Assembly (NCBI RefSeq): GCF_026547205.1
Contig: NZ_CP106877.1
Coordinates: 1,328,771-1,392,770, forward strand
DNA length: 64,000 bases
Direction: 5' to 3'
From: Fervidibacillus halotolerans
Lineage (GTDB): Bacteria; Bacillota; Bacilli; Bacillales; Caldibacillaceae
The notes beneath the pieces are model-generated. The model had not been told where the DNA came from. It did no database searches and saw nothing but the letters and a program-made list of their open reading frames with translations. Both the position numbers and the translations under genes were made by a program. Below are positions 8,862-16,120 of this stretch, in pieces (position 1 is the first letter of the stretch; the number at the start of each line of letters is the position of its first letter).

Positions 8862-9137
8862 CTACAATCCGAGTTTATAGTCGAATTCCTTTTCTTCGTC
8901 CTTCTTCTTCCCATCAAATTCCAAATCTAAGTATGGACGGTAGGAAAGTTCTACCTTTTTTACAAAGGAAAGGGACTGTAATTTTTCCATTATTCGTTCA
9001 CTATCACTTAAATTACAATATAAAACAACATATTTTAATCGCTTCGAAACATAGTGGATATTTCCATATTTTTTTAAATGTCGAACGTGCTTTAGCGAAT
9101 ACAACCAAACGATAATTCCTTGTCTTTGTACAAACAT
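8862..9137 (-). CDS. ylbG: YlbG family protein (DUF2129)
   Basis: 91-residue small cytosolic protein of the YlbG family, conserved in Bacilli beside ylbF. The N-terminal part MFVQRQGIIVWLYSLKHVRHLKKYG and the central YVVLYCNL, followed by VKKVELSYRPYL, match the family pattern. The role is unknown. A terminator immediately follows, and ylbF lies 50 bp upstream, so ylbF-ylbG look like one short transcript from the promoter near 9700. Confidence 0.9.
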   Translation of the reverse strand: MFVQRQGIIVWLYSLKHVRHLKKYGNIHYVSKRLKYVVLYCNLSDSERIMEKLQSLSFVKKVELSYRPYLDLEFDGKKKDEEKEFDYKLGL

Positions 9138-9186
9138 ATGATAACCCCTACCTAATTCTAATTTTCACTTTTTCGGAGTTGAATAT

Positions 9187-9630
9187 TTAAGATACACTGC
9201 AACTACAACTTCCTCCAACGGAACATCCACCTTGATGAGATGTTTCAAAAAACGGATTGCCCGTTGCCACTTTTACGTTTGGTGAAACCGAATGACCGAT
9301 TAGCATGCTAATTTCATCTAGTAAATTTTGCAAATCCCTTTCGGCCCGTTTAAAATTGGCCACATGTTCGTCCAAATCCATTTCCCGTTTTGCCCTTCGG
9401 ATGTTCATCATGACCGTTTTGTAATCAGGATGATATCTTCCGAACCGTTCGACTTCCTCATAACGTTCTTTCAGTTCCACAAATCGCCGAATTTTCCGTT
9501 GGGTTTCCTTATTTGATCTCATCATATATAAAGAATGGCGATACGTTTCCACAATATCACTTTCGATAACCATCCTCGCCAGTTTTTCTGCATGATCGAT
9601 AATTTGTGCCCTTTCTAGGGTAACTAGCAT
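9187..9630 (-). CDS. ylbF: YlbF family regulator (RNase Y specificity factor)
   Basis: 147 residues, mostly helical. In B. subtilis YlbF forms the Y-complex with YmcA and YaaT, which directs RNase Y and influences competence, biofilm and sporulation. The helical region NKETQRKIRRFVELKERYEEVERFG is typical, and the C-terminal cysteine-rich tail CSVGGSCSCSV fits the iron-sulfur cluster ligands described for the complex. The frame is open to 9669, but ATG 9630 has GGAGGTGG upstream and gives the usual length. Own promoter at 9691-9719. Confidence 0.92.
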   Translation of the reverse strand: MLVTLERAQIIDHAEKLARMVIESDIVETYRHSLYMMRSNKETQRKIRRFVELKERYEEVERFGRYHPDYKTVMMNIRRAKREMDLDEHVANFKRAERDLQNLLDEISMLIGHSVSPNVKVATGNPFFETSHQGGCSVGGSCSCSVS

Positions 9631-9690
9631 CCAACACCCACCTCCATTTATAATTAATCCGCCTTCCATGGGCGGGGACGCTTTTTTCTA

Positions 9691-9719
9691 AGTATATCAA
9701 AATTCCAAAGGATTGACAA
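9691..9719 (-). promoter_or_regulatory. sigma-A promoter for ylbF-ylbG
   Basis: Minus strand TTGTCA (9714-9719), 17-nt spacer, TATACT (9691-9696), about 60 bp upstream of the chosen ylbF start. Confidence 0.7.
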
Positions 9720-9790
9720 AAAACGAAAGAGGAAATCATTTTATCCTGACGGAATGTTTTAAACCTTGTCCAAAGGTTTTGCAAAAAAAA

Positions 9791-10033
9791 TTACTCGTCC
9801 CCCTTTTCAACAGCTTGTAACATATTCAGCATAAATGAAGCCATTTGGGCCCCTTCGGTAATTTTTTGAACCCGATTGGCAAAGGTCTTTTTATAATATT
9901 GTCTCGCAGCTTTTTGAAATTGTGTAATCGATTGGGGATCCCTTGACAATGTACGATACCATTGGGGCTGTTCTCGTATAAATCGATGCAAATCTCGATT
10001 CGACTGGATCAGTGCTAAAATATCCTTTCTCAT
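9791..10033 (-). CDS. ylbE: YlbE-like protein
   Basis: 80-residue helical, soluble protein matching the YlbE family by position and by the block REQPQWYRTLSRDPQSI. Function unknown. It lies 13 bp after ylbD, so the two are co-transcribed, as in B. subtilis where this pair belongs to the mother-cell sporulation programme. No signal or membrane segment. Confidence 0.85.
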   Translation of the reverse strand: MRKDILALIQSNRDLHRFIREQPQWYRTLSRDPQSITQFQKAARQYYKKTFANRVQKITEGAQMASFMLNMLQAVEKGDE

Positions 10034-10046
10034 AGTTCACCTTCCA

Positions 10047-10460
10047 TTAATCTCTGCGGAAGGAAAATGGGTTTTGTTTCTGTCTTTCAATTGTTGAATT
10101 CCCCTTTCCTTCCTTTTGAGCACGTTGTAATTCGGAGAGAATACCTTGAATCGTTTGAATCGTTTCGTTCAAATTTTGAATATATCCTTGTAACTTTTCC
10201 ATATCGGTATTTTTTAAAGTTTTTACTAATTGCTGAAAAAACGCAGATGTTTCATCACCATTTCCACGGCTATGTTTTTCTAACGGATTAGTGGATGTAT
10301 AGGCTTTCCATTTCGGATCATCTTCACCTAATAAATACCATTCCTCATATAATTCCTGCCACGTATAGTTGCCTTTTCTGACTTCTTTAATCATTAACGG
10401 ATGTTCTCGGATGAATTCTTTAAATTTTTGGACGTTTGGATGTAGTTTCTTTTCTCCCAT
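10047..10460 (-). CDS. ylbD: YlbD family spore coat protein
   Basis: 137-residue protein of the YlbD family, reported as a minor spore-coat component in B. subtilis. The N-terminal half (KFKEFIREHPLMIKEVRKGNYTWQELYEEWYLLGEDDPKW) is the conserved core; the C-terminal part is a probable coiled coil (MEKLQGYIQNLNETIQTIQGILSELQRAQ) with a polar tail. ATG 10460 is preferred over the in-frame GTG at 10469 because that GTG is part of the GAGGTGA ribosome-binding site. CATATTAT about 25 bp upstream could be a sigma-E -10. Confidence 0.88.
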   Translation of the reverse strand: MGEKKLHPNVQKFKEFIREHPLMIKEVRKGNYTWQELYEEWYLLGEDDPKWKAYTSTNPLEKHSRGNGDETSAFFQQLVKTLKNTDMEKLQGYIQNLNETIQTIQGILSELQRAQKEGKGNSTIERQKQNPFSFRRD

Positions 10461-10530
10461 GCTCTTCACCTCAGCTACTTCCTTATTTCTATAATATGAA
10501 TTTAGGGAAAAAATGAAACTAATATATAAG

Positions 10531-10558
10531 AAAAAAGACTAGGTATATCGCCTAGTCT
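10531..10558 (-). terminator. Terminator after ylbC
   Basis: Minus strand AGACTAGG, 7-nt loop, CCTAGTCT, then TTTTT. It overlaps the ylbC stop. Confidence 0.85.
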
Positions 10559-11624
10559 GAACCCCAAGGTATTTTTAAAAAGTTTTGTGTATAATATTTT
10601 CTGTATACACCGACACCTAAGTGGGTAAATTGGTCATTTAGCAAAGTTTCCCGATGACCTTTACTATTTAACCATCCAGCAACGACTGAAACACTATCGG
10701 TATATTGATAGGCAATATTTTCTCCCGCCATTTCATAAAAAATGCCCCCCCGACCGCAATCGGTCGGATAAATCACCGGTCCTTTTCGAAACATGGGAAA
10801 AGGTTTCCGTTTCATACATGTCTTTACTATGCTCATAGGCGACGACTCGAACGTCTTCATCCCAATGTACAGTTGAAATAGAATATCGTTTCCGGATTAA
10901 GTTCGTCAATTCGAAAATTTGTTTTTCACTCGCCCGATCAGCTAAATCCCATTGCTCTTCCGTTAATAGATCGCTTTCCACCAATGTCCCCCGATAGGTC
11001 AAATCATAAGGACGATGTAATAAGACCGATTCTTTGTCCAAAAAACGGACGAATAACAACTCACCGGTAAAATTATCAAAATATAGCTGAGCAAAAATAT
11101 CCCCCAATTGTAAGAGCGGACGAATATTCAAATCGCTTTCAAACAATTCAAAGCGATACACTCCATCTCCATAAGTAAATTCAATTTCGGGTCTCATCGT
11201 ATATTTTTTGTAAACCGATTCTAAATTTTCCCCTATGTGAAACGGAAATATATTTATTTCTGTACCAGCTACGGAAATTGAGGATACAGTCCCATCCTTT
11301 TCTCCTACAATCATATAGGTGTTTTCACTATTGTAAACTAACGAAGTGTATCCATAATAAGACAATTCCGTACGATCAGGGTTCCCGTAATAATCGAAAA
11401 ACTGTTGAACAGATTTACCAATATACGTGGAAATCCCTTCCTCAGGTCTTTCCGGTTTTTCGATCTCTTCTTGAATATCTAACTGTAAATCTTCTTCCGC
11501 AGACGGTTTTTTCGAGTTCTCTGTCAAAACTGAATCCTCGGAGTTAAATAAGTTCAATGATACCCCTAAAACTAAAAAAATCGTTAGCAATACAAGTATT
11601 CGTATCAGGCTTCGCAGGGGACAT
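10552..11624 (-). pseudogene. ylbC: YlbC, CAP-domain protein, frameshifted twice
   Basis: An SCP/CAP-fold protein with the CAP-associated N-terminal domain and a membrane anchor. Domain content is complete: anchor LIRILVLLTIFLVLGVSL, CAP-associated part (SVQQFFDYYGNPDRTELSYYGY), and CAP domain (AYEHSKDMYETETFSHVS, then GENIAYQYTD and GHRETLLNDQFTHLGVGV). The CAP domain is split: the first frame ends SDRLRSGGHFL and the rest continues from GGIFYEMAGENIA in another frame, at a run of seven C on the plus strand (10745-10751). The well-placed RBS and ATG at 11624 are also one base out of frame with the protein, at a G4 run (11617-11620). Two extra bases would explain both; sequencing error remains possible. 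Confidence 0.8.
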
Positions 11625-11891
11625 TCCTCCTCCTCAAATACTTTGCGCTCATCAAACGTCTTAAAATAATCGATGAAAGTTATAAATAATACCAAATTTT
11701 AAAAATAAATATAATTTTACTACTATTACTATTTTCGTTTGGCTTTATTATACCATTTTTTTTCTGGCATATGAAACAATGATACTTTTTACCCAGGTCT
11801 AAAGATATATTTTATCTACCAGTGTTTGCACAAACTAAAAAACAGAAATACTTCTGACCTGTTGCCTTTCTGCATGTAAATCATGAAACAT

Positions 11892-12329
11892 TCAATTAAA
11901 GAACTGTTCCCCTTCCGTTCTTTCCTCTGAAATTTCCGACAAAGCGATTTTCGCCTTTTCATCCGTCTGATTATCAACGGCTAAATCACCTAAAGAAACA
12001 ATACCAATCAATGTTTCTCCTTCGACAACAGGGACTCGTCGAATCTGTTCCTCCGCCATTAATTCGGCAACTTCTTCTACACCTTGATTCTTTAAAACGG
12101 TTTTTACATCCGTTGTCATTAATTGTTCCACTTTTGTAGATAGAGGCAATTGTTCTGCCATCCCGCGAATGACTAGATCCCTGTCCGTTATGATTCCAAT
12201 TAATCGATTGCCATCAACGACCGGTAAGGACCCAATATCAAATTTTTTCATTTTCTTTGCAGCATCGAATATACTGTCAAAATATGAGCAAACTTTTACA
12301 TCTCTCGACATAATGTCTGCCACTTTCAT
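11892..12329 (-). CDS. ylbB: CBS domain protein YlbB
   Basis: 145 residues comprising two tandem CBS domains, roughly 1-60 (MKVADIMSRDVKVC to LIGIITDRDLVIRG) and 70-130 (VEQLMTTDVKTVL to LIGIVSLGDLAV). Such pairs bind adenine nucleotides and act as sensors, but no effector domain is attached, so the target is unknown. ATG with GGAGGAGGG upstream. It stands alone between ylbC and the divergent ylbA. Confidence 0.88.
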   Translation of the reverse strand: MKVADIMSRDVKVCSYFDSIFDAAKKMKKFDIGSLPVVDGNRLIGIITDRDLVIRGMAEQLPLSTKVEQLMTTDVKTVLKNQGVEEVAELMAEEQIRRVPVVEGETLIGIVSLGDLAVDNQTDEKAKIALSEISEERTEGEQFFN

Positions 12330-12445
12330 ATTTATTCCCTCCTCCTTTCCTTATTCTCCCTTAGTTTATCCATTTGTTCCTTTGAAATACGATTCATACT
12401 GTCTTGAAAAACGCACCTTTTTCCTTATTTTCACAATTTTTACTG

Positions 12446-12474
12446 TTGAATCTTTCTTTACAATCATCTATTAT
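12446..12474 (+). promoter_or_regulatory. sigma-A promoter for ylbA
   Basis: TTGAAT (12446-12451), 17-nt spacer, TATTAT (12469-12474), 45 bp before the ylbA ATG. Confidence 0.5.
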
Positions 12475-12518
12475 TTATTTAGCAGTGTTTAGCGAATAAA
12501 AACAGGGGGGAGAAATGG

Positions 12519-12899
12519 ATGCGGTTAGAAAATACGGGGATTGAAAAACTACGTGTAGACTTGAATATTTTAGATGACCTGTTGCCCCAATTTGGTTTAA
12601 TTCGTGCAGGACAATGGGACTACGAAAGGGTTACGTATGATAGGAAAATCGTCATAAAAGATCATGTATATTATTTACGGGTTCAAGGTTATGCTTTAGA
12701 AGGGGATGTGGGAGCCCACGATGCTTATATCCAATTGAAAGTTCCAATTCTTGGGAAGTATTATTATCCCCATGGGGTAGAATACGGAGAAGATGAAAAT
12801 TTTCCAAAGGCATTAGTAACCCGTTGTCAGGAAATTTTAAAAGAAGTTTACGAACAATTAGAACCGTTAGCGGATCAAGTTCCAGCAGAAACGGTGTGA
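12519..12899 (+). CDS. ylbA: YugN-like family protein YlbA
   Basis: 126-residue soluble protein of the YugN-like family, function unknown. Recognised by the core FGLIRAGQWDYERVTYD and by position between the cta genes and ylbB. ATG 12519 is used, with GGGGGGAGA 6 nt upstream; another ATG at 12515 is out of frame. Single-gene transcript closed by a strong terminator. Confidence 0.8.
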   Translation: MRLENTGIEKLRVDLNILDDLLPQFGLIRAGQWDYERVTYDRKIVIKDHVYYLRVQGYALEGDVGAHDAYIQLKVPILGKYYYPHGVEYGEDENFPKALVTRCQEILKEVYEQLEPLADQVPAETV

Positions 12900-12960
12900 A
12901 ACATGAAAATACACATCGTTCATCAAGTTATTTCACGTAAAAAATTTGGCTATAATTTTT

Positions 12961-12993
12961 GGTGCTGGTGACTAAACCTAGCACCTTTTTTTT
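12961..12993 (+). terminator. Terminator after ylbA
   Basis: GGTGCT paired with AGCACC around a 13-nt loop, followed by eight T. Confidence 0.85.
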
Positions 12994-13183
12994 GATCAAA
13001 AAAATAGAGACAAGTGAAATTCCCAAGTAAAATGTAATCGCCAAACTCCATTTAAAGAGTAATGTCACATGTCTCATCATGATTGGATACGCATTTTGTT
13101 AAATATCTTTTATGTTTAAGAACGAAGAACTTTAAGCTCTTAAAGAAGGTGTTGTCAAGAAACAAAAACACGTCTCAACATAT

Positions 13184-13390
13184 ATGAGAATCCCCATCAA
13201 CACAATGATGAAATGCATATCTGATGTAGAACACGTTTACATGAAAATCCAACAACGGGATTTTGAAAGAATCTATCATCAGATGGAGACGATAAAACGC
13301 ATTGCATTTGGTTATAAGTGCTTTGATCCTTTTAAAAATCGTATTCTTATTACCAATCATTTAGTAACCATAAAAAAAGGTGACCCCTAA
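13184..13390 (+). pseudogene. Remnant of an ISL3-family transposase (C-terminus)
   Basis: About 68 codons resembling only the extreme C-terminus of ISL3-type DDE transposases: METIKRIAFGYKCFDPFKNRILI corresponds to the family ending in which a conserved KVIKR.AFG.RNF..F..RIL block follows the catalytic Glu. The catalytic core is missing and no flanking terminal repeats were found. It lies in the 700-bp gap between ylbA and ctaM with a dispersed repeat just downstream, so this is a scar of past insertion. Confidence 0.6.
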
Positions 13391-13414
13391 GTCCAAAATA
13401 GAAAATGATTGAAA

Positions 13415-13522
13415 TTCCATTGGCGGCGACTCCTGCGGGGAAAGAACAAGACTCGAGACCCCGCGGAAACGTTGTGACGAGGAGGCGGGGACGTGCCACT
13501 GGATGAGCGTCCGCCAATGGAA
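13415..13522. repeat. GC-rich palindromic repeat, copy 1
   Basis: 108-bp GC-rich block with inverted ends TTCCATTGGCGG (13415-13426) and CCGCCAATGGAA (13511-13522). Inside are GGCGACTCCTGCGGGG, GAGACCCCGCGGAAAC and GACGAGGAGGCGGGG. Blocks of this kind (GACTCCTGCGGG with GAGACCCCGC) are scattered in intergenic DNA of many Bacillaceae. Base composition differs strongly from the AT-rich flanks. A diverged relative is at 45655-45738. Confidence 0.75.
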
Positions 13523-13634
13523 CGAATCACTTCAAATCGATTTTGAATGAATGGACAACGTGATTCGATTACATTTTACTGAATAAAGTCACGAAATTTT
13601 TCTCCAACACGATTTGACAAAGAACCAAAAATTT

Positions 13635-13663
13635 AGGGAAACTTCGCCAATTGGCAAGTTTCC
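13635..13663 (-). terminator. Terminator after ctaM
   Basis: AGGGAAACTT paired with AAGTTTCCCT, extended by GCC/GGC around AATT. On the minus strand it is followed by AAATTTTT, on the plus strand by TTTTTC, so it can work both ways. Confidence 0.75.
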
Positions 13664-13675
13664 CTTTTTCAATCA

Positions 13676-14140
13676 TTAAAAGCCAAAAATCGCTTTAATC
13701 AAGGAAGTCGTCTCTCCCCCTTTATAAAATACATAAAGGAAAAAGTAAACGACGACACCTGTTCCTGCAGTAAAAAACCATACGATGCTAGTAATCGGTC
13801 CAAGTTTTCGATGTTTATCTAACACATTTTTTAAACCGAACCAAATTGTCCGAACACCAAGGATTGCTCCTATCGTTGCTAAAACGATATGGAAGAGCAA
13901 AAAGATCGTGTAATAGATTTTTAAATGTTCCGGACCACCGAAAGACGTATTTCCGATAAAAATGGTCCTACTTAAATAAATGACAAAAAAAAGAACGGCA
14001 AAGACGGCTGCAGAAATCATCAATTTTTTATGGATTTCTATTTTCCTTTTATAAATAAAATACCACCCGAAAGCAACGAGTATCCCGCTAATGACGATAA
14101 AAAGGGTACTAATCGTTGGTAAAAGCGGCACATTTCCCAT
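13676..14140 (-). CDS. ctaM: CtaM, haem-copper oxidase maturation factor (DUF420)
   Basis: 154-residue membrane protein with four to five hydrophobic helices, of the DUF420 family. CtaM was shown in Staphylococcus aureus to be needed for maturation of aa3-type oxidase; B. subtilis has yozB. The family pattern is visible: FGWYFIYKRKIEIHKKLM, SRTIFIG, HLKIYYTIFLLFHIVLA and KHRKLGPITSIVWFFTAGTGVVVYFFLY, with the conserved histidines in helices 2 and 3. It follows ctaG by about 75 bp and closes the cta cluster. Confidence 0.9.
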   Translation of the reverse strand: MGNVPLLPTISTLFIVISGILVAFGWYFIYKRKIEIHKKLMISAAVFAVLFFVIYLSRTIFIGNTSFGGPEHLKIYYTIFLLFHIVLATIGAILGVRTIWFGLKNVLDKHRKLGPITSIVWFFTAGTGVVVYFFLYVFYKGGETTSLIKAIFGF

Positions 14141-14215
14141 TTTGTTAACCCCTTTCTATAATCTTTATCTATCATCTATTATCGAGGTTTTTTTTGAAAA
14201 TGTAAACTAATTACA

Positions 14216-15100
14216 TCATCCGTAGATAGGTGCAGAGTCATCATCTTCTGCCTCTTTTTTAAACCAATCGATAATTACTTTAAATAAAACCGTCCCATAA
14301 ATTATTTCCTGTAAAATTTTCATCACTACGCCGCCTAATTGTTGATCGACATTTAACGGTAATAAATTAAAGGCTTCAGGACCCGGTAAGTCTAAAGTGG
14401 AAAGGGTATCTGTCGGAACACATAATTCCAAAGACTTGATCCATAACTCTGTATTCGTATATGTCTCATACATCGGTGTCGGATTAAATATAATTAATGC
14501 ACAGGCAGGGGTAATCAGCGCACTATCTGCAAATATATAACCCATTTTTTTCAACCCGCTTAATTGTCGCGATTCTTCCACCCGATTTAATAAAGGCCAC
14601 CACATGAAAAAGGCAAAGATAAAGAGCAAAGATGTATACCCACCATGAATCCATATATTCATTTTAATGAAGTCTAAAATGGCAGGTACATGATATAACG
14701 AAAATACCCCGTTGAAACCGATTAAAGCAACTAACGGTTTTGTAAAAAAGGAAAACAAGGGGCGAACCACAGGTAATGTGATAATTCTTTTCCACATCCA
14801 TACAGGAACACCAATGATTAAGATCGGAGGAACTAACAGATTTAAAATTGCCATTTGCACCATATGAAAGGTAAACATTAAATGACTAAGCAAATCAATG
14901 GGAGAACCTTTCATAATATAGATCATAAACATTGCAGTCGGAAATAGTATTTTATGACGCAGTTCTAATGGACCGGCGCCTTGAAACCAATGTTGTTTAC
15001 GATTGGCTATATAAAAGAACAGTGCGGTGACAAAGGCAATAAAGAGCAAAAAGTACGGACTCCAAAGGGCGACAAAACCGAATTGATCTAAACGTAACAT
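14216..15100 (-). CDS. ctaG: Cytochrome c oxidase assembly factor CtaG
   Basis: 294-residue polytopic membrane protein of the caa3-type CtaG family, required for assembly of active caa3 oxidase in Bacillus, probably in copper delivery. Conserved stretches include SHLMFTFHMVQMAILNLLVPPILI (two His and Met residues in a membrane helix) and the C-terminal DQQLGGVVMKILQEIIYG. The ATG at 15100 has AGGGGTGA 6 nt upstream; the ATG two codons earlier is too close to it. A hairpin separates it from ctaF. Confidence 0.93.
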   Translation of the reverse strand: MLRLDQFGFVALWSPYFLLFIAFVTALFFYIANRKQHWFQGAGPLELRHKILFPTAMFMIYIMKGSPIDLLSHLMFTFHMVQMAILNLLVPPILIIGVPVWMWKRIITLPVVRPLFSFFTKPLVALIGFNGVFSLYHVPAILDFIKMNIWIHGGYTSLLFIFAFFMWWPLLNRVEESRQLSGLKKMGYIFADSALITPACALIIFNPTPMYETYTNTELWIKSLELCVPTDTLSTLDLPGPEAFNLLPLNVDQQLGGVVMKILQEIIYGTVLFKVIIDWFKKEAEDDDSAPIYG

Positions 15101-15135
15101 TTCCATTCACCCCTTTTTAAATTACATGGATAGAG

Positions 15136-15163
15136 AAAACCCGGTATACAAAAACCGGGTTTC
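15136..15163 (-). terminator. Hairpin between ctaF and ctaG
   Basis: Minus strand AAACCCGG, 10-nt loop, CCGGGTTTT, followed only by TCTC. Probably a partial terminator that lowers ctaG relative to ctaCDEF. Confidence 0.5.
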
Positions 15164-15166
15164 TTT

Positions 15167-15499
15167 TTACCACCAAACGATCGTTAAAAAAGCTAGTATC
15201 GTCAAAAAAGCTGCAAATACCCCTGAATACATAAAAAACATCGGCATCTCATGGCCTTTATGGCTCGCATGCATGAAATAGTACAATTGAAAAATAACTT
15301 GAATACCTGCTAAAAGCAAAATAAATGGGGCGACAAAATTCGAAGGAAATAAGTCATTGTATGCCACAGAAACAAAAGAAATAACAGTGAAAAAAATCAT
15401 TAATATAAAGGTAAGAAATTGATTACGCATTTCCTTTGCGCTTTTTTTTCTACGGTATTCAACCGATGTACGATGGACTGAATTGTTTTCCATAATCAA
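15167..15499 (-). CDS. ctaF: Cytochrome c oxidase subunit IV (caa3)
   Basis: 110-residue small oxidase subunit with three hydrophobic helices (LTFILMIFFTVISFVSV, FVAPFILLLAGIQVIFQLYYFMH, FFMYSGVFAAFLTILAFLTIVWW). It follows ctaE with no gap. The start is either TTG 15499 or ATG 15493; AAGGTGG lies 5 or 11 nt upstream respectively, so neither is excluded. Part of ctaCDEF, in fixed order. Confidence 0.92.
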   Translation of the reverse strand: MIMENNSVHRTSVEYRRKKSAKEMRNQFLTFILMIFFTVISFVSVAYNDLFPSNFVAPFILLLAGIQVIFQLYYFMHASHKGHEMPMFFMYSGVFAAFLTILAFLTIVWW

Positions 15500-16120
15500 T
15501 CATCCCACCTTCCCTAATAAATATACGACGGTAAAAATAAATACCCAGACGACATCGATAAAGTGCCAATAGAGGCTCGCCACATAATATTTCGGTGCAT
15601 TGTAAAGGGACAATCCCCTTTTTGCATTTCGAATAATCAACGCTGTAATCCATCCGAGTCCAAATAGAACGTGAGCACCATGGGTTCCGACTAACGTATA
15701 ATAAGCCCCACTAAAAGCGCTGCTCGTAAAACCAAAATCGAATTCATGGACATAATGATAAAACTCATAAATTTCTAAAGCTAAAAAGGTGGCTCCTAAA
15801 AGAACGGTAATGAAAAACCAAAACTGCATTTTTTTGAAATGAAAGTTTTTCATATGGTATATGGCATACACACTCGTTAACGAACTCGTTAACAAAAGCA
15901 TGGTCATAACAAATACTAACGGAAGACTAAATAGTTCATTCGTCGTAACATGTGTACCTTTGTTTTTTAAAGCCAAGTAGGTGGCGAATAGGGAAGCGAA
16001 TAACACTGTTTCGCCACCTAAAAACAACCAAAATCCGATAAATTTATTTCTACCCTCAAGGGTTTGTTTTTCCGGATCGGCAGGCCACGTTTGGGGCGTA
16101 TATTTTTCCTCAGCCATCAT
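15500..16120 (-). CDS. ctaE: Cytochrome c oxidase subunit III (caa3)
   Basis: 206-residue membrane subunit of the caa3 oxidase with five predicted helices. Typical motifs are KFIGFWLFLGGETVLFASLFATYLAL (containing the subunit III Glu), YYTLVGTHGAHVLFGLGW and the C-terminal YWHFIDVVWVFIFTVVYLLG. The ATG overlaps the ctaD stop by a few bases and GGGAGGG lies upstream, so ctaD and ctaE are translationally coupled. Confidence 0.96.
   Translation of the reverse strand: MMAEEKYTPQTWPADPEKQTLEGRNKFIGFWLFLGGETVLFASLFATYLALKNKGTHVTTNELFSLPLVFVMTMLLLTSSLTSVYAIYHMKNFHFKKMQFWFFITVLLGATFLALEIYEFYHYVHEFDFGFTSSAFSGAYYTLVGTHGAHVLFGLGWITALIIRNAKRGLSLYNAPKYYVASLYWHFIDVVWVFIFTVVYLLGKVG

Noticed and set aside
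9557..9784. 75-codon minus-strand frame between ylbE and ylbF
   Set aside because: Overlaps the ylbF start in another frame, has no RBS and spans the ylbF promoter.
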